A DNA stretch of 51,692 nt from a bacterium (GTDB lineage: Bacteria > CLD3 > SB21), in assembly GCA_013360215.1 (NCBI GenBank), contig JABWCP010000023.1:1-51692 (forward strand). Reading direction: 5' to 3'. How positions within the stretch are numbered: the stretch's first letter is position 1; each line of letters starts with the position of its first letter. This document shows, piece after piece, positions 8,309 to 17,330 of the stretch. A model generated the notes under the pieces. It made no database searches, was not told the origin of the DNA, and saw only the letters and a list, made by a program, of their open reading frames with translations. Both the position numbers and the translations under genes were made by a program.

Positions 8309-9241
8309 ATGAGTAGGACAACCGGCAAGTGGTTTTGCGTCATCAATCCGGCGGCTAACCGCGGCAACGGTACGCGATGCGTACCGGAAGTGCGGCGCTT
8401 TCTGTCGGAACGAAATATCCCGCATGAAATATTGGTGACAACTCAATCCAGTGAAGCGATGCCGTATGTGGTAGAGCGCGCAGCGGATCACGATGTGATC
8501 ATTGCCGCGGGCGGCGATGGTACGGTACACGAAGTTGTGAACGGATTGATGCAGGCTTATGCGCAGTCGGGTGGTCAACCTCCCAAAGCCGCACTGGGCG
8601 TACTTCCGATCGGATCCGGTAATGATTTTGCGAAAATGCTTCATATGCCTAAAGAACTTCGGCCGGCGTTGGAAGCGATCGCAACGGGTTCGCGTCGTTT
8701 GATCGATATTGGTCGTATCAGTGTGGACGGCGATCATGCGCGGTATTTCGACAATAATGTAGGTATCGGCTTCGATGCATATGTCAATTATGAAAGCATT
8801 CAGATCAAATCGCTGCGCGGCGTTTTGATTTATCTTGCGGCCGTATTCAAATCGCTTTTTAAATACCAGCATCCGATGGCGGAAATACGAATCAATGGCG
8901 AAACGATAAACAACAAAATTCTAATGATGACGACGGGCAACGGTTCATGCTCCGGCGGCGGATTTTATATCACACCCCATGCCAAAATTGACGACGGATG
9001 GTTGGATGTATGTATTGTGGATTCCCGCAGCAAATTAAAAATGCTGTTGGATCTGCCCACAGTCATGCAAGGCAAACATGATGGGGCGCCGGGCGTTCGT
9101 ATGTACCGTACCAAAAATGTTCGCATTGCGTCGTCTGAGTTACTGCCGATCCATGCCGATGGGGAAGTCGTATCTATGGACGCCCACACCGTCGAATTAG
9201 AAGTAATGCCGACGGCTATTCACGCAATATTTGCGCACTGA
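8309..9241 (+). CDS. diacylglycerol kinase-type lipid kinase (YegS/DgkB-like)
   Basis: Soluble lipid kinase that phosphorylates a membrane lipid with ATP, probably diacylglycerol or a related lipid, feeding phosphatidate back into phospholipid synthesis. The 310 residues show the DAGK catalytic N-domain with FCVINPAANRGNG, the nucleotide motif AAGGDGTVHEVVNG and LPIGSGNDFAK. The C-terminal beta domain holds GNGSCSGGGF and HADGEVV. It starts with ATG without a strong ribosome site and ends two bases before the histidine kinase, suggesting translational coupling. Confidence 0.9.
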   Translation: MSRTTGKWFCVINPAANRGNGTRCVPEVRRFLSERNIPHEILVTTQSSEAMPYVVERAADHDVIIAAGGDGTVHEVVNGLMQAYAQSGGQPPKAALGVLPIGSGNDFAKMLHMPKELRPALEAIATGSRRLIDIGRISVDGDHARYFDNNVGIGFDAYVNYESIQIKSLRGVLIYLAAVFKSLFKYQHPMAEIRINGETINNKILMMTTGNGSCSGGGFYITPHAKIDDGWLDVCIVDSRSKLKMLLDLPTVMQGKHDGAPGVRMYRTKNVRIASSELLPIHADGEVVSMDAHTVELEVMPTAIHAIFAH

Positions 9242-9243
9242 TT

Positions 9244-10878
9244 ATGACACACATTCCGCACAGCGGCGATATTACCATCATCGAATACGATCTGACGCCT
9301 AAAGCGGCTTCACGTAAAAAGCCTGCGCAAACCGGTGATGTATCCATCGAAGGATTGATCACCGAAAACGTGATGGCGGAAGACGTACGCAGCGAAACTG
9401 AATTTAAAAAGAAAAAAAAGACGCGAAAAAAAAGTTCGGCTAAAAATGCAGATGATACTAATGCCGGCATCGAACTTGAAAAAATTGTTTATTCCAGCGA
9501 ACACCTGACGACGATCGTCGATCACTTGACTGACCTCGCAACGGAGATCGAACATCAACGTTTACCGGATACACGCTCACCGGAGGTAACAACCCGTTGC
9601 TTTCAACTGCGTTCATGCCCGGACCATGATTGCGTAGCCTATCAGGCTTCGCATGCCCGCTGCTGGTATATCGCGGGTGAAATGTGCGGTTGCCGCACTC
9701 ATCTGGGATTGCCGTCATGCTTCGAATGCCAGGTTTTTCAGGCGGCCGCAACCGAACCGCTGGCAAGGATGCGTGAAACTTATCTGTATGTGCTCGGCAT
9801 GTTACGTCGCCGCAATGAAAAATTACGCACCATGCAGCGCGAGTCGGACTTGCTCAAAGAACGCATCAATCAGGTTCGGCGTATTCAAAGCAGTGAACAA
9901 CTGTCGGAATTGGATGAGGTGTTTTTTGAACAAAGGCTGGTTGATGAGTTGGTTAAATTCTCGCGGCGCACGGACGAGTTTGAAACGGAACGGGATAAAA
10001 AACTATTTGAACAGCATAAAATACTCACGGAACAATTAGGCAGCGCCTATCTGCAATTGCAATCTGTGACGTCCGAGTTGGAGCGATCCAATAAACAATT
10101 GGAAGATAAAGTAACGGAGCGTACGGACGATCTCCGTAAGAGCAACATGGCTTTGCGCGAAGCCGTCAAACATTCGCAGGAAGCCGATCGTTTGAAATCG
10201 GAATTTATTGCTAATGTGAGCCACGAATTGCGTACACCTCTTAATTCGATTATCGGTTTTTCCAAGTTAATCATGGCCGGTGTTGACGGGCCGATAACGG
10301 AACGCCAGGGTACCGATTTGAATGCTATTTATAACAGCGGTAAACATTTACTGGAGATTATCAATAGCATCCTTGAGCTTTCCAAAATCGAGGCCGGTCG
10401 TACGGATCTGGATATCAAGTCGTTTACGCTGGAACCTATGGTGGATGAAATTATTGCCGCTACGCAATCACTGCTGGTCGGGCGTCCGCTGAAACTTGAG
10501 AAAAATATTGAATCGTCGTTGCCGGAAATCGAAGCCGATATGACGAAGATACGTCAGGTGATCTATAATCTGGTTTCTAATGCGGTTAAATTTACTGAAG
10601 AGGGGGCCATACTGATCAGCGCGGCTCGCGATGGCGACTGGATCATTGTACGCATCACAGATACCGGCATCGGCATTGATAAAGAACATATCCAATCTAT
10701 TTTCGAGCGATTTCGTCAGGTAGACGGTTCAACCACGCGCAAAGCGGGCGGAACGGGTTTGGGGCTGAATATTGCTAAAAAATTTATCGAATTGCATCGC
10801 GGTCAGATGCATGTCGAAAGTCGCCCGGGCGAAGGCAGTACGTTTTCGTTTAAAATACCGATAAAACACACAATCTGA
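9244..10878 (+). CDS. soluble sensor histidine kinase with N-terminal cysteine-rich domain
   Basis: Cytoplasmic two-component kinase of 544 residues with no membrane segment. Order: a low-complexity Lys-rich stretch (about 55-70); a domain with eight cysteines (C119, C125, C130, C140, C148, C150, C159, C162) including CVAYQASHARCWYIAGEMCGC and CFEC in two blocks; a long coiled coil (about 180-315); the phosphoacceptor box SHELRTPLNSIIGF with His327; and an ATPase domain with NLVSNAVKFTEEG, DTGIGI and GGTGLGL. The C-Y-CW-C-CxxC spacing resembles the Cys-rich module seen in many kinases and chemoreceptors of anaerobes and delta-proteobacteria, probably binding metal or Fe-S and sensing redox; that role is inference. 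The response regulator follows after three bases. Confidence 0.9.
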   Translation: MTHIPHSGDITIIEYDLTPKAASRKKPAQTGDVSIEGLITENVMAEDVRSETEFKKKKKTRKKSSAKNADDTNAGIELEKIVYSSEHLTTIVDHLTDLATEIEHQRLPDTRSPEVTTRCFQLRSCPDHDCVAYQASHARCWYIAGEMCGCRTHLGLPSCFECQVFQAAATEPLARMRETYLYVLGMLRRRNEKLRTMQRESDLLKERINQVRRIQSSEQLSELDEVFFEQRLVDELVKFSRRTDEFETERDKKLFEQHKILTEQLGSAYLQLQSVTSELERSNKQLEDKVTERTDDLRKSNMALREAVKHSQEADRLKSEFIANVSHELRTPLNSIIGFSKLIMAGVDGPITERQGTDLNAIYNSGKHLLEIINSILELSKIEAGRTDLDIKSFTLEPMVDEIIAATQSLLVGRPLKLEKNIESSLPEIEADMTKIRQVIYNLVSNAVKFTEEGAILISAARDGDWIIVRITDTGIGIDKEHIQSIFERFRQVDGSTTRKAGGTGLGLNIAKKFIELHRGQMHVESRPGEGSTFSFKIPIKHTI

Positions 10879-10881
10879 CAT

Positions 10882-11265
10882 ATGAGCGGTAAACCCAAAA
10901 GCATTTTATACATCGAAGACAACGAACTCAATCGTTTACTGGTGCGCAGGTTACTCGAACATGCAGGGTTTGAAGTTTTCGAAGCCGGTGATGGGGCCAA
11001 AGGTGTCAAAGCAGCGGAGGAATTGAAACCCGATCTGATTTTGATGGATATTAATTTGCCGATCATGGACGGATTTGAAGCCACACGCCAAATTAAATCT
11101 AATCCTGAATTAAAACATATTCCTATCATAGCTATTACGTCCAACGCCATGCAAGGCGATCGTGAACGCACATTGGCTGCAGGTTGTGACGCGTACATTC
11201 GTAAACCGATCGATCCGGACGCTTTTCCCGGGCAAATTGCGCATTTTATCGAAGTTTTTTCCTGA
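10882..11265 (+). CDS. single-domain response regulator (CheY-like)
   Basis: A 127-residue stand-alone receiver with no output domain. It has the acidic pocket (IEDN, residues 12-13), phosphoacceptor Asp56 in ILMDINLP, the switch Thr in AITSNA and the invariant Lys in IRKP. It follows the histidine kinase by three bases, so the two are probably partners. The kinase lacks its own receiver, and this protein could act as DivK/CheY-like carrier or as phosphate sink. The unit is closed by the terminator at 11274-11294. Confidence 0.93.
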   Translation: MSGKPKSILYIEDNELNRLLVRRLLEHAGFEVFEAGDGAKGVKAAEELKPDLILMDINLPIMDGFEATRQIKSNPELKHIPIIAITSNAMQGDRERTLAAGCDAYIRKPIDPDAFPGQIAHFIEVFS

Positions 11266-11273
11266 TTGCTCTT

Positions 11274-11294
11274 GCGCACGTGCGCCTTTTTTTT
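11274..11294 (+). terminator. intrinsic terminator after the response regulator
   Basis: The perfect palindrome GCGCACGTGCGC (11274-11285) is followed by a C and eight T. It ends the kinase/regulator unit and lies immediately before the next lipoprotein gene. Confidence 0.75.
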
Positions 11295-11307
11295 ATATTT
11301 AAAAAAT

Positions 11308-13416
11308 ATGCCAAAAACATTTTATACCTACACGTTGATGTGGGTGAGCCTTGTGTCGGGGTTTACCTTTTTCTCTGCATGCGAAAAACCCGTTGAGCCT
11401 CAATTTACTTCCGCGTTACGATTTCCTCTGAGCAAAGACATCTACGATATTTTTGATTTGAAAAAAGATATCGAAAATGGAAAAGATTCGCTGGCCGTGG
11501 ATATTATCAGCGATTCAGTAGTGATTCGTATTTTTGACAGAGAAACCATACATGCCGGAGACGAATTGAATGTGGATCCTACATCGGATTCGGCTGACGC
11601 GGCGATCAATAATGATCTCAAGGTTCGCGATTCCGTTGATATCAATTTGCGCTTGGGCGATTTGGCACCGGGTTTTTGGTCAGGTCTGCATGGTACGAAT
11701 GCAGTTATTCCGGCTTTCAATATGCCGGGCAGTTACACTCCTACATCGCGCAATACAACGCAGTTTACTCAGTTTAAATCAGCGACGCTTTATAGCGGAA
11801 ACGTAGCTTTACGATTTACCAATAATACAAGTTGCGCAATGGACTCGCTGAACGTGGTAATATTTAATTCGACATCGCGTACACGTATCGACAGTTTTGT
11901 CATCAAAAATATTCCGGCTACTTTAGGCAGCGTATCCCAAAAAAGTATCACGTATCCTGCGCCTTCATCCAAAGTTGTACGGGATTCGGTGACGATTCGT
12001 ATAGCCGGTTATTCCAGTGGTTCGGGAAGCTCTGAACTGGTTGATTCGACCGCTGCGTTAGCCATTCACATTGTTTCTGATATCACGGCCTCATCGGTTA
12101 CCGGTAAATTTCCGTCGCAAACTATCAGTAATACGGATTCTATTGTTTCCGATAGCCAGTCGGATATAGATTCGGCATACATAGAAAGAGGCAGCATTCG
12201 ACTCAATATTCGTCCACTGGGGTTGTCCGTCAATGCGTCCGTTACTTTTACAATGTATGATTTTGTAGATAACAACGGTGTACCGTTAACGAGAAGTTTT
12301 AATATCATTGCTGGGCAAAACAGTACGCAGATACTTGACCTGAAAAATTATCGGCTTATTCCTAATTGGTCCGTTAGTAGCAGTCGTTTCGTGGATTATA
12401 GATACACGATTGTTACCGTTGCTTCTACTAATAATAATACAGTTATCTCCAACGGGAACGGTGTACGTGTCGTTGCCGTGGTTGATTCATTACATTTTTC
12501 TCGCATGCGCGGCACCTTGTCTAATGAAGATTTTACTATTTCCAATCGCAGTCAGGATGTCAATATTCGTGATTTAGACAGCATTCAGTTACGTTCTGCT
12601 TTTTTTGAAATCATCACTTCGCATCGTATTCCTTTCCCGGTCGCTATGTCAATGACGTTGACCGGCAAACGCGGAACGCGTTCGGCTTCGACGGTGATCA
12701 ATGGCAGTCTTAATAAATACACATCGGGAACTGATCCGCAACGTGATACCTTGCGTACACCGTTAGCCGAATATGATGAAGTGGCTGCGCTTCTTAATCT
12801 TGTTCCGGATTCGATTTATGTCAGCGGTGGCGCGATAGTCGGCGACAATGTGGCCAACGGAATTATTACCAAACAAGACTCCATAGACGTGCGAATCAAT
12901 CTGAGGGCTCCGCTTGTTTTTAAACTGCCCAACGACTCCACCAAAAACCGCATACGTCCGACGCCGCATGTGTTTGATGTCGGCGAAGGTACCCGAAAAA
13001 GAATTTATTCCAATTTGGAATCCGTTCGTATCACCGGCACAATTAAAAATCATTTCCCCGTTCCGGTGTCGGTTCAATTTATTATTGATAGCACCGCCGA
13101 TGCAGCACGTTTTTATGATTCGACCAATGCTTATAAGTTGGTATATCCTTCTTCGCCTTTGATTATCGGTGCCGGTCAGGTTAATCCGTCAACCGGATTG
13201 GTTACTGCACCGACAACCACGACGCTTGATTACGCCCTCAATAAAACAGAATTTCAACGATTATTCGCGCCGGAGATAACAAAACGTTTCCGGGGTATCA
13301 AAGCCAAACTCATGCAAACGCCCGGGACAGATTTTGTAAAAGTCAGTTCGGCCGATTATGTGGATTTGGATACGGAGATCGAAATTGAAGTTCAAATCGA
13401 TGAAAATTTACAATGA
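11308..13416 (+). CDS. large lipoprotein of unknown function, beta-rich
   Basis: About 702 residues. The signal peptide ends at FFSACEKP, a lipobox-like site, so a lipid anchor is likely. The rest is rich in Ser, Thr, Asp and Val with many alternating hydrophobic stretches, as in tandem beta-sandwich surface proteins. The recurrent pattern of short strands followed by DS/SD turns (for example VDSTAALAIHIVSD, DSDIDSAY-like segments) suggests several similar domains, though no clean repeat could be measured by eye. ATG 11308 is preferred over TTG 11266 because the signal peptide starts there. The stop overlaps the ATG of the following barrel gene (ATGA), so the two are translationally coupled and probably work together at the outer membrane. 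No named family recognised. Confidence 0.7.
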   Translation: MPKTFYTYTLMWVSLVSGFTFFSACEKPVEPQFTSALRFPLSKDIYDIFDLKKDIENGKDSLAVDIISDSVVIRIFDRETIHAGDELNVDPTSDSADAAINNDLKVRDSVDINLRLGDLAPGFWSGLHGTNAVIPAFNMPGSYTPTSRNTTQFTQFKSATLYSGNVALRFTNNTSCAMDSLNVVIFNSTSRTRIDSFVIKNIPATLGSVSQKSITYPAPSSKVVRDSVTIRIAGYSSGSGSSELVDSTAALAIHIVSDITASSVTGKFPSQTISNTDSIVSDSQSDIDSAYIERGSIRLNIRPLGLSVNASVTFTMYDFVDNNGVPLTRSFNIIAGQNSTQILDLKNYRLIPNWSVSSSRFVDYRYTIVTVASTNNNTVISNGNGVRVVAVVDSLHFSRMRGTLSNEDFTISNRSQDVNIRDLDSIQLRSAFFEIITSHRIPFPVAMSMTLTGKRGTRSASTVINGSLNKYTSGTDPQRDTLRTPLAEYDEVAALLNLVPDSIYVSGGAIVGDNVANGIITKQDSIDVRINLRAPLVFKLPNDSTKNRIRPTPHVFDVGEGTRKRIYSNLESVRITGTIKNHFPVPVSVQFIIDSTADAARFYDSTNAYKLVYPSSPLIIGAGQVNPSTGLVTAPTTTTLDYALNKTEFQRLFAPEITKRFRGIKAKLMQTPGTDFVKVSSADYVDLDTEIEIEVQIDENLQ

Positions 13417-14657
13417 GAAAAATATTAATTTTAGTATATAGCTTTGTTTTCACTGCGTATGTTTATACGCAGGAAGAGGCGGATGCACGTGCGATAGGGA
13501 TGGCGTTCGCTCAGACAGCCGTTTCCGAAAATACGGATGCTTACCGATGGAATCCGGCAAACCTTGGTTTGAATTACAAACTCAAACCGAAATTAACGAT
13601 AGCGTACACCGGGTTTGGCTTTAACCATCGAAATAATATTTTTTCACGCACTGATTATAATAAATACAACGGGCGCGTTCTTTCGGAAGCCGACAAAGCG
13701 GATATTCGTGATCTTTTGAAAGGTAAGAAAGCGTTTGATTTTAACGGTTCCGGCGTCGCACGAGCACTCAGTGTGCAGTATAAAAATTATGCCGTCAATT
13801 TTGAAGCGGGTGGCAACGGAAATATGCAATTGCCGCGTGAAATTTTAGATGTAGTTTTTGCTAAAGATGCCTATGAAGTCGGTTCCGAAAACCTTAGCGC
13901 GCGTGGCAAGGGCGGCGGCATGGCCGCGTTGCGTACTTCGCTTTCGGCGGGTTTTCCGCTAACCGGTTTATTTGATAAACACATTCGCGAAATAGCCGTC
14001 GGCGCCACGCTTACGTATATGCGCGGAGTAAAACAAGTCACAATAAAAGATTTTCGTGCCTTTATAGCAGAGTCGGATAGTTTTATTACCGGAGCAAGAT
14101 TTCACACGCGCCAGTCTTCCGGCGGTAATGGTTTTTCCGTTAGTTTTGGAGTCAGCGCTCAGATCAACAAAGAATGGTTTGCAGGCATTAGCGTGATAGA
14201 CGTATATAGCAACATGCAGTGGGAAACACTGAATGAAAAACGTGTGGCCCAGTTTGATGTGCGCAGCGAGGATATTTTTAATGCCAAGAAAAAATCCGTA
14301 GATACGACGATTTACGGAGGACAATATTCTACCCGTTTGCCGGGAATACTTCGTGCCGGAGTCGGCTACCAACTGGATAAAGAATGGCTTTTAGCCGGCG
14401 ATATTGAGGTGATACTACATAATGCGCCTGGAAATGTGACGTCTCGTATTGCAGTCGGAGCTGAAAACCACCGCTGGCGCAAGGTTATTCTTCGCAGTGG
14501 CCTCAGTGTCGGTGGTGTCAACCAAGGTTTAGATATGGCACTCGGTGCCGGTTTTTTGATGGGAAAAACAATTCTTGATGTGGGCACGAATAATCTCGAA
14601 GGTATGATTTCTCAACGCAGCTTCTCTTTTGCATTGCAAATAAAGACCGTATTTTAA
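13413..14657 (+). CDS. outer-membrane beta-barrel protein, DUF5723/UPF0164-like
   Basis: A 414-residue protein with a signal peptide (ILILVYSFVFTAYVYTQ) and then the pattern of FCB-group barrels. These start with an 'AIGMAFAQTAVSENTDAYRWNPANLG' type entry (read here at residues 28-53) that marks one-per-genome-family proteins involved in type IX-like or surface systems. The body alternates amphipathic strands and glycine turns and ends in a strand with terminal Phe (FSFALQIKTVF), the classic BamA signal. It overlaps the stop of the upstream lipoprotein by four bases. Likely partner: that lipoprotein. Exact role unknown. Confidence 0.72.
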   Translation: MRKILILVYSFVFTAYVYTQEEADARAIGMAFAQTAVSENTDAYRWNPANLGLNYKLKPKLTIAYTGFGFNHRNNIFSRTDYNKYNGRVLSEADKADIRDLLKGKKAFDFNGSGVARALSVQYKNYAVNFEAGGNGNMQLPREILDVVFAKDAYEVGSENLSARGKGGGMAALRTSLSAGFPLTGLFDKHIREIAVGATLTYMRGVKQVTIKDFRAFIAESDSFITGARFHTRQSSGGNGFSVSFGVSAQINKEWFAGISVIDVYSNMQWETLNEKRVAQFDVRSEDIFNAKKKSVDTTIYGGQYSTRLPGILRAGVGYQLDKEWLLAGDIEVILHNAPGNVTSRIAVGAENHRWRKVILRSGLSVGGVNQGLDMALGAGFLMGKTILDVGTNNLEGMISQRSFSFALQIKTVF

Positions 14658-14678
14658 AATCGCAAAATTCTTACGGAG

Positions 14679-15203
14679 TCATTCTTTTGGCCTAAAAGCT
14701 TTCACGGCATTGGCATGACATTCCAACTTTGGTCCCCCGATTAATTCAACACAATAAGGTACAGCGGGAAATACGGCATCTAAACATTCACGAATGGATT
14801 TGGGTTTTCCGGGAAGGTTGACGATCAACGTCTTACCGCGAATGCCGGCCGTTTGGCGTGAAAGAATGGCCGTTGGGACATACTGCAGCGATACAGCACG
14901 CATCAATTCGCCAAATCCCGGCATCATCTTATCGCACACAGCCTCCGTAGCTTCCGGCGTGACATCGCGCGGGGCAGGCCCTGTTCCGCCGGTCGTTACG
15001 ATCAAGCAACATGCCTCACGATCCGCCATATCAGCCAATTCTTTTTCGATACTTGCTCTGTCGTCCGGTATAACTTTATAAACCGGCATCCAATCGGATC
15101 GCAGATACAGGCGCAATGCTTCCATAATCGCTTTACCGGAAAGATCTTCATACACACCGGCGCTGGCACGATCGGAAGCAGTGAGAATACCTATTTTGAT
15201 CAT
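14679..15203 (-). CDS. mog: MogA/MoaB-type molybdenum cofactor protein
   Basis: Cytoplasmic enzyme that adenylates molybdopterin before molybdate insertion. The 174 residues contain TASDRASAGVYEDLSG, the nucleotide-binding TTGGTGPAPRDVTPEAT and the late NLPGKPKSIRECL, all signatures of MogA rather than the larger MoeA. ATG 15203 is chosen because GGGAGAT lies just upstream; a TTG 12 bases earlier would overlap that site. The stop faces the barrel gene's stop across about 20 bases. No other cofactor genes are in the window. Confidence 0.92.
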   Translation of the reverse strand: MIKIGILTASDRASAGVYEDLSGKAIMEALRLYLRSDWMPVYKVIPDDRASIEKELADMADREACCLIVTTGGTGPAPRDVTPEATEAVCDKMMPGFGELMRAVSLQYVPTAILSRQTAGIRGKTLIVNLPGKPKSIRECLDAVFPAVPYCVELIGGPKLECHANAVKAFRPKE

Positions 15204-15213
15204 ATTATCTCCC

Positions 15214-15250
15214 AAAAAAATCCCGTCAGGAAGGTAATCATGACGGGATT
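15214..15250 (-). terminator. intrinsic terminator between the P-loop gene and mogA
   Basis: Read on the minus strand, AATCCCGTCA pairs with TGACGGGATT (15241-15250 with 15219-15228; 12-base loop) and is followed by seven T (15214-15220 as A). It ends transcription from the 15275-16603 gene. The mogA ribosome site begins directly after it, so mogA is reached only by read-through or from a promoter overlapping this region. Confidence 0.8.
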
Positions 15251-15274
15251 GGAAGGGTAGAAAAAAATGAAACG

Positions 15275-16603
15275 TTATAATTTCATACGTTTCACGAATT
15301 TCTGTAACAATGTATCGAGATTGGGCGTGCCGATTTCTTGCAGGTCGTATCGCACACGCACGGAAGGCTTTTTTATGGTAATAATGCGATGTAGATCAAT
15401 CGGCGTGCCGATGATCACTGTATCGCACGGGGTACGGTTGATCGTCGCTTCAAGGTCTTTGACTTGTTTGCTACCGTAGCCCATCGCGGGCAACAGGACG
15501 CCGATGTCGGGATATTTTTTGTAGGTTTCGGTGATACTCCCGGATGTGTAAGGACGCGGATCCACGATCATTCGTGCGCCGTATTTTTGTGCGGCCACCG
15601 TCCCGGCGCCAAATTTCATCTCACCATGCGTGAGCGTAGGGCCGTCTTCAACGACCAGCACGCGCTTTCCGATGATCTTCTCAGGATGTTCGACAAATAT
15701 CGGCGAAGCGGCATCCACGATCACGGCTTTGGCATTGACTTGATGAATATGGTCACGCAGCAGATTGGTGGATTTCATATCAGCCGAATCTTCTTTATTG
15801 ATGATTACAACATCGGCCATACGGAGATTGGCTTCGCTGGGATAATACAACAATTCATGCCCTGCGCGCAGCGGATCGGCTACCACGATATGCAGATCGG
15901 GTTTATAAAACGGCATGTCGTTATTACCGCCATCCCACAAAATCACATCCGCTTCTTTTTCGGCCTGACGTAAAATCGCTTCATAATCCACGCCGGCGTA
16001 AATGATTGTACCCGTTACGATGTGCGGTTCATATTCCTCAATTTCTTCGATCGTACACTTATGTTTTTTGAGATCCGCAAGCTGCGCAAAGCGTTGTACA
16101 CGTTGTTTGGCCAAATCACCATAAGGCATAGGGTGGCGAATGGCCGCTACCTTAAGTCCGAGCGATTTGAGAATCGAAGAAACACGCCGCGTGGTTTGAC
16201 TTTTTCCAGAACCTGTACGAACAGCGCAAATGGAAATCACCGGACGCTTACTGCGAATCATCGTGGGATCAGCGCCGAGGATTTTGAAATGCGCGCCCGC
16301 CGCATTGGCAATCGAGCTGCACGACATCAGATAATTGTAAGAGACATCACTGTAGGAAAAAACGACTTCGTCAATCCGGTATTTGCGTATCAATGCATCC
16401 AAATCTTTTTGCGGAAAAATCGGAATACCTTTCGGATAGAGTTTTCCCGCCAATGCCGACGGATATTTGCGTCCGTCAATATTGGGTATTTGATTCGCCG
16501 TAAAAGCAATGACTTCGTATGCTTTGTTATCGCGATAGATTACATTAAAATTATGAAAATCACGGCCGGCTGCGCCCATGATTAAAGTTCGAATACGTGC
16601 CAT
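15275..16603 (-). CDS. P-loop protein of the cyclic 2,3-diphosphoglycerate synthetase family (COG2403)
   Basis: A 442-residue cytoplasmic protein. An N-terminal Rossmann-like half (IRTLIMGAAGRDFHNFN) is followed by a nucleotide-binding half with the P-loop CAVRTGSGKSQTTR near residue 130 and LWDGGNNDMPFYKPDLHIVV, which looks like a Walker B region. Homologues in some methanogens make cyclic 2,3-diphosphoglycerate; many bacterial members are annotated only as predicted GTPases, so substrate is uncertain here. GGAGG seven bases before the ATG supports the start. A perfect palindrome lies upstream (16625-16636). mogA follows on the same strand beyond a terminator. Confidence 0.82.
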   Translation of the reverse strand: MARIRTLIMGAAGRDFHNFNVIYRDNKAYEVIAFTANQIPNIDGRKYPSALAGKLYPKGIPIFPQKDLDALIRKYRIDEVVFSYSDVSYNYLMSCSSIANAAGAHFKILGADPTMIRSKRPVISICAVRTGSGKSQTTRRVSSILKSLGLKVAAIRHPMPYGDLAKQRVQRFAQLADLKKHKCTIEEIEEYEPHIVTGTIIYAGVDYEAILRQAEKEADVILWDGGNNDMPFYKPDLHIVVADPLRAGHELLYYPSEANLRMADVVIINKEDSADMKSTNLLRDHIHQVNAKAVIVDAASPIFVEHPEKIIGKRVLVVEDGPTLTHGEMKFGAGTVAAQKYGARMIVDPRPYTSGSITETYKKYPDIGVLLPAMGYGSKQVKDLEATINRTPCDTVIIGTPIDLHRIITIKKPSVRVRYDLQEIGTPNLDTLLQKFVKRMKL

Positions 16604-16624
16604 AAAAGAACCTCCGAGTTTACA

Positions 16625-16636
16625 ACGTTATAACGT
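16625..16636. promoter_or_regulatory. perfect 12-bp palindrome upstream of the P-loop gene
   Basis: ACGTTATAACGT reads the same on both strands and lies 21 bases before the start of the minus-strand gene, in the divergent region shared with the gene at 16758. Position and symmetry fit a dimeric repressor site; no regulator is known. Confidence 0.3.
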
Positions 16637-16704
16637 ACAATAGGAAAATGCACACGGGTATGATCTCAGTCATGCAGAGATATGAGTAAACAATCCCTAA
16701 ATGC

Positions 16705-16733
16705 TTGATTCATTATATTTGGCAGTCTATCTT
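16705..16733 (+). promoter_or_regulatory. sigma70-type promoter of the membrane protein gene at 16758
   Basis: TTGATT (16705-16710), 17-base spacer, TATCTT (16728-16733), with the gene start 25 bases downstream and AGGA before it. Confidence 0.55.
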
Positions 16734-16757
16734 AAATAAATATGCTTAGGATATCGA

Positions 16758-17327
16758 ATGAAGAAATTTATCAAAGAAAATTGGGGGCGCTTTGTTTTTG
16801 AATTAATTACGATCATTGCGGGTGTTCTCATTGCATTAGCCGTAAATGAGGTAAGGCAAAATTATGCCCAACAAGAATTGGCCGAAACAGCGTTGAAAAG
16901 TATCGTCGCAGAAATCGAATCGAATAAAAAGTTTATCGAACAGCGATTGCCCTATCATCGTCGCATGGTGCATATATTGGATTCATTAGCATTAAAAAAT
17001 GCCGATCGCCCGTTTCGCGATGTAGAGCGTTTGTCGGAGTGGCGCGGTATACAACCACCGATACTCAGCGATGCCGCATGGCAAACAGCGATTCAGTCCG
17101 GCGCTTTGGCTAAATCCGATTTTGAGAAGGTGACGCAAATTGCAAAATTATACTCGTTTCAGAATGCGTATATCCGCTGGGGCGATAATTATATAGCCGC
17201 AGTTATCGGGGGTGATCTCGCGTCCGTGGAACAGTATAAAAATCTTTTTTATGAAATGGGGACTACCGGCGGGGAACTTGTACTTTTTTATGCGTCAATT
17301 TTAAATGCTATACAAACAAATAAATGA
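16758..17327 (+). CDS. single-pass membrane protein of unknown function
   Basis: A 189-residue protein with a basic N-terminus and one membrane segment (FELITIIAGVLIALAVNEV, about residues 14-32), then a mostly helical soluble domain. The anchor followed by ALKSIVAEIESNKKFIEQRL recalls the DUF6090-type proteins of Bacteroidota, which have the same anchor-plus-helical-domain layout; this is a resemblance of pattern, not a firm family call. It is alone on the plus strand and its stop lies three bases from the convergent glyoxalase stop. Confidence 0.65.
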   Translation: MKKFIKENWGRFVFELITIIAGVLIALAVNEVRQNYAQQELAETALKSIVAEIESNKKFIEQRLPYHRRMVHILDSLALKNADRPFRDVERLSEWRGIQPPILSDAAWQTAIQSGALAKSDFEKVTQIAKLYSFQNAYIRWGDNYIAAVIGGDLASVEQYKNLFYEMGTTGGELVLFYASILNAIQTNK

Positions 17328-17330
17328 TCG

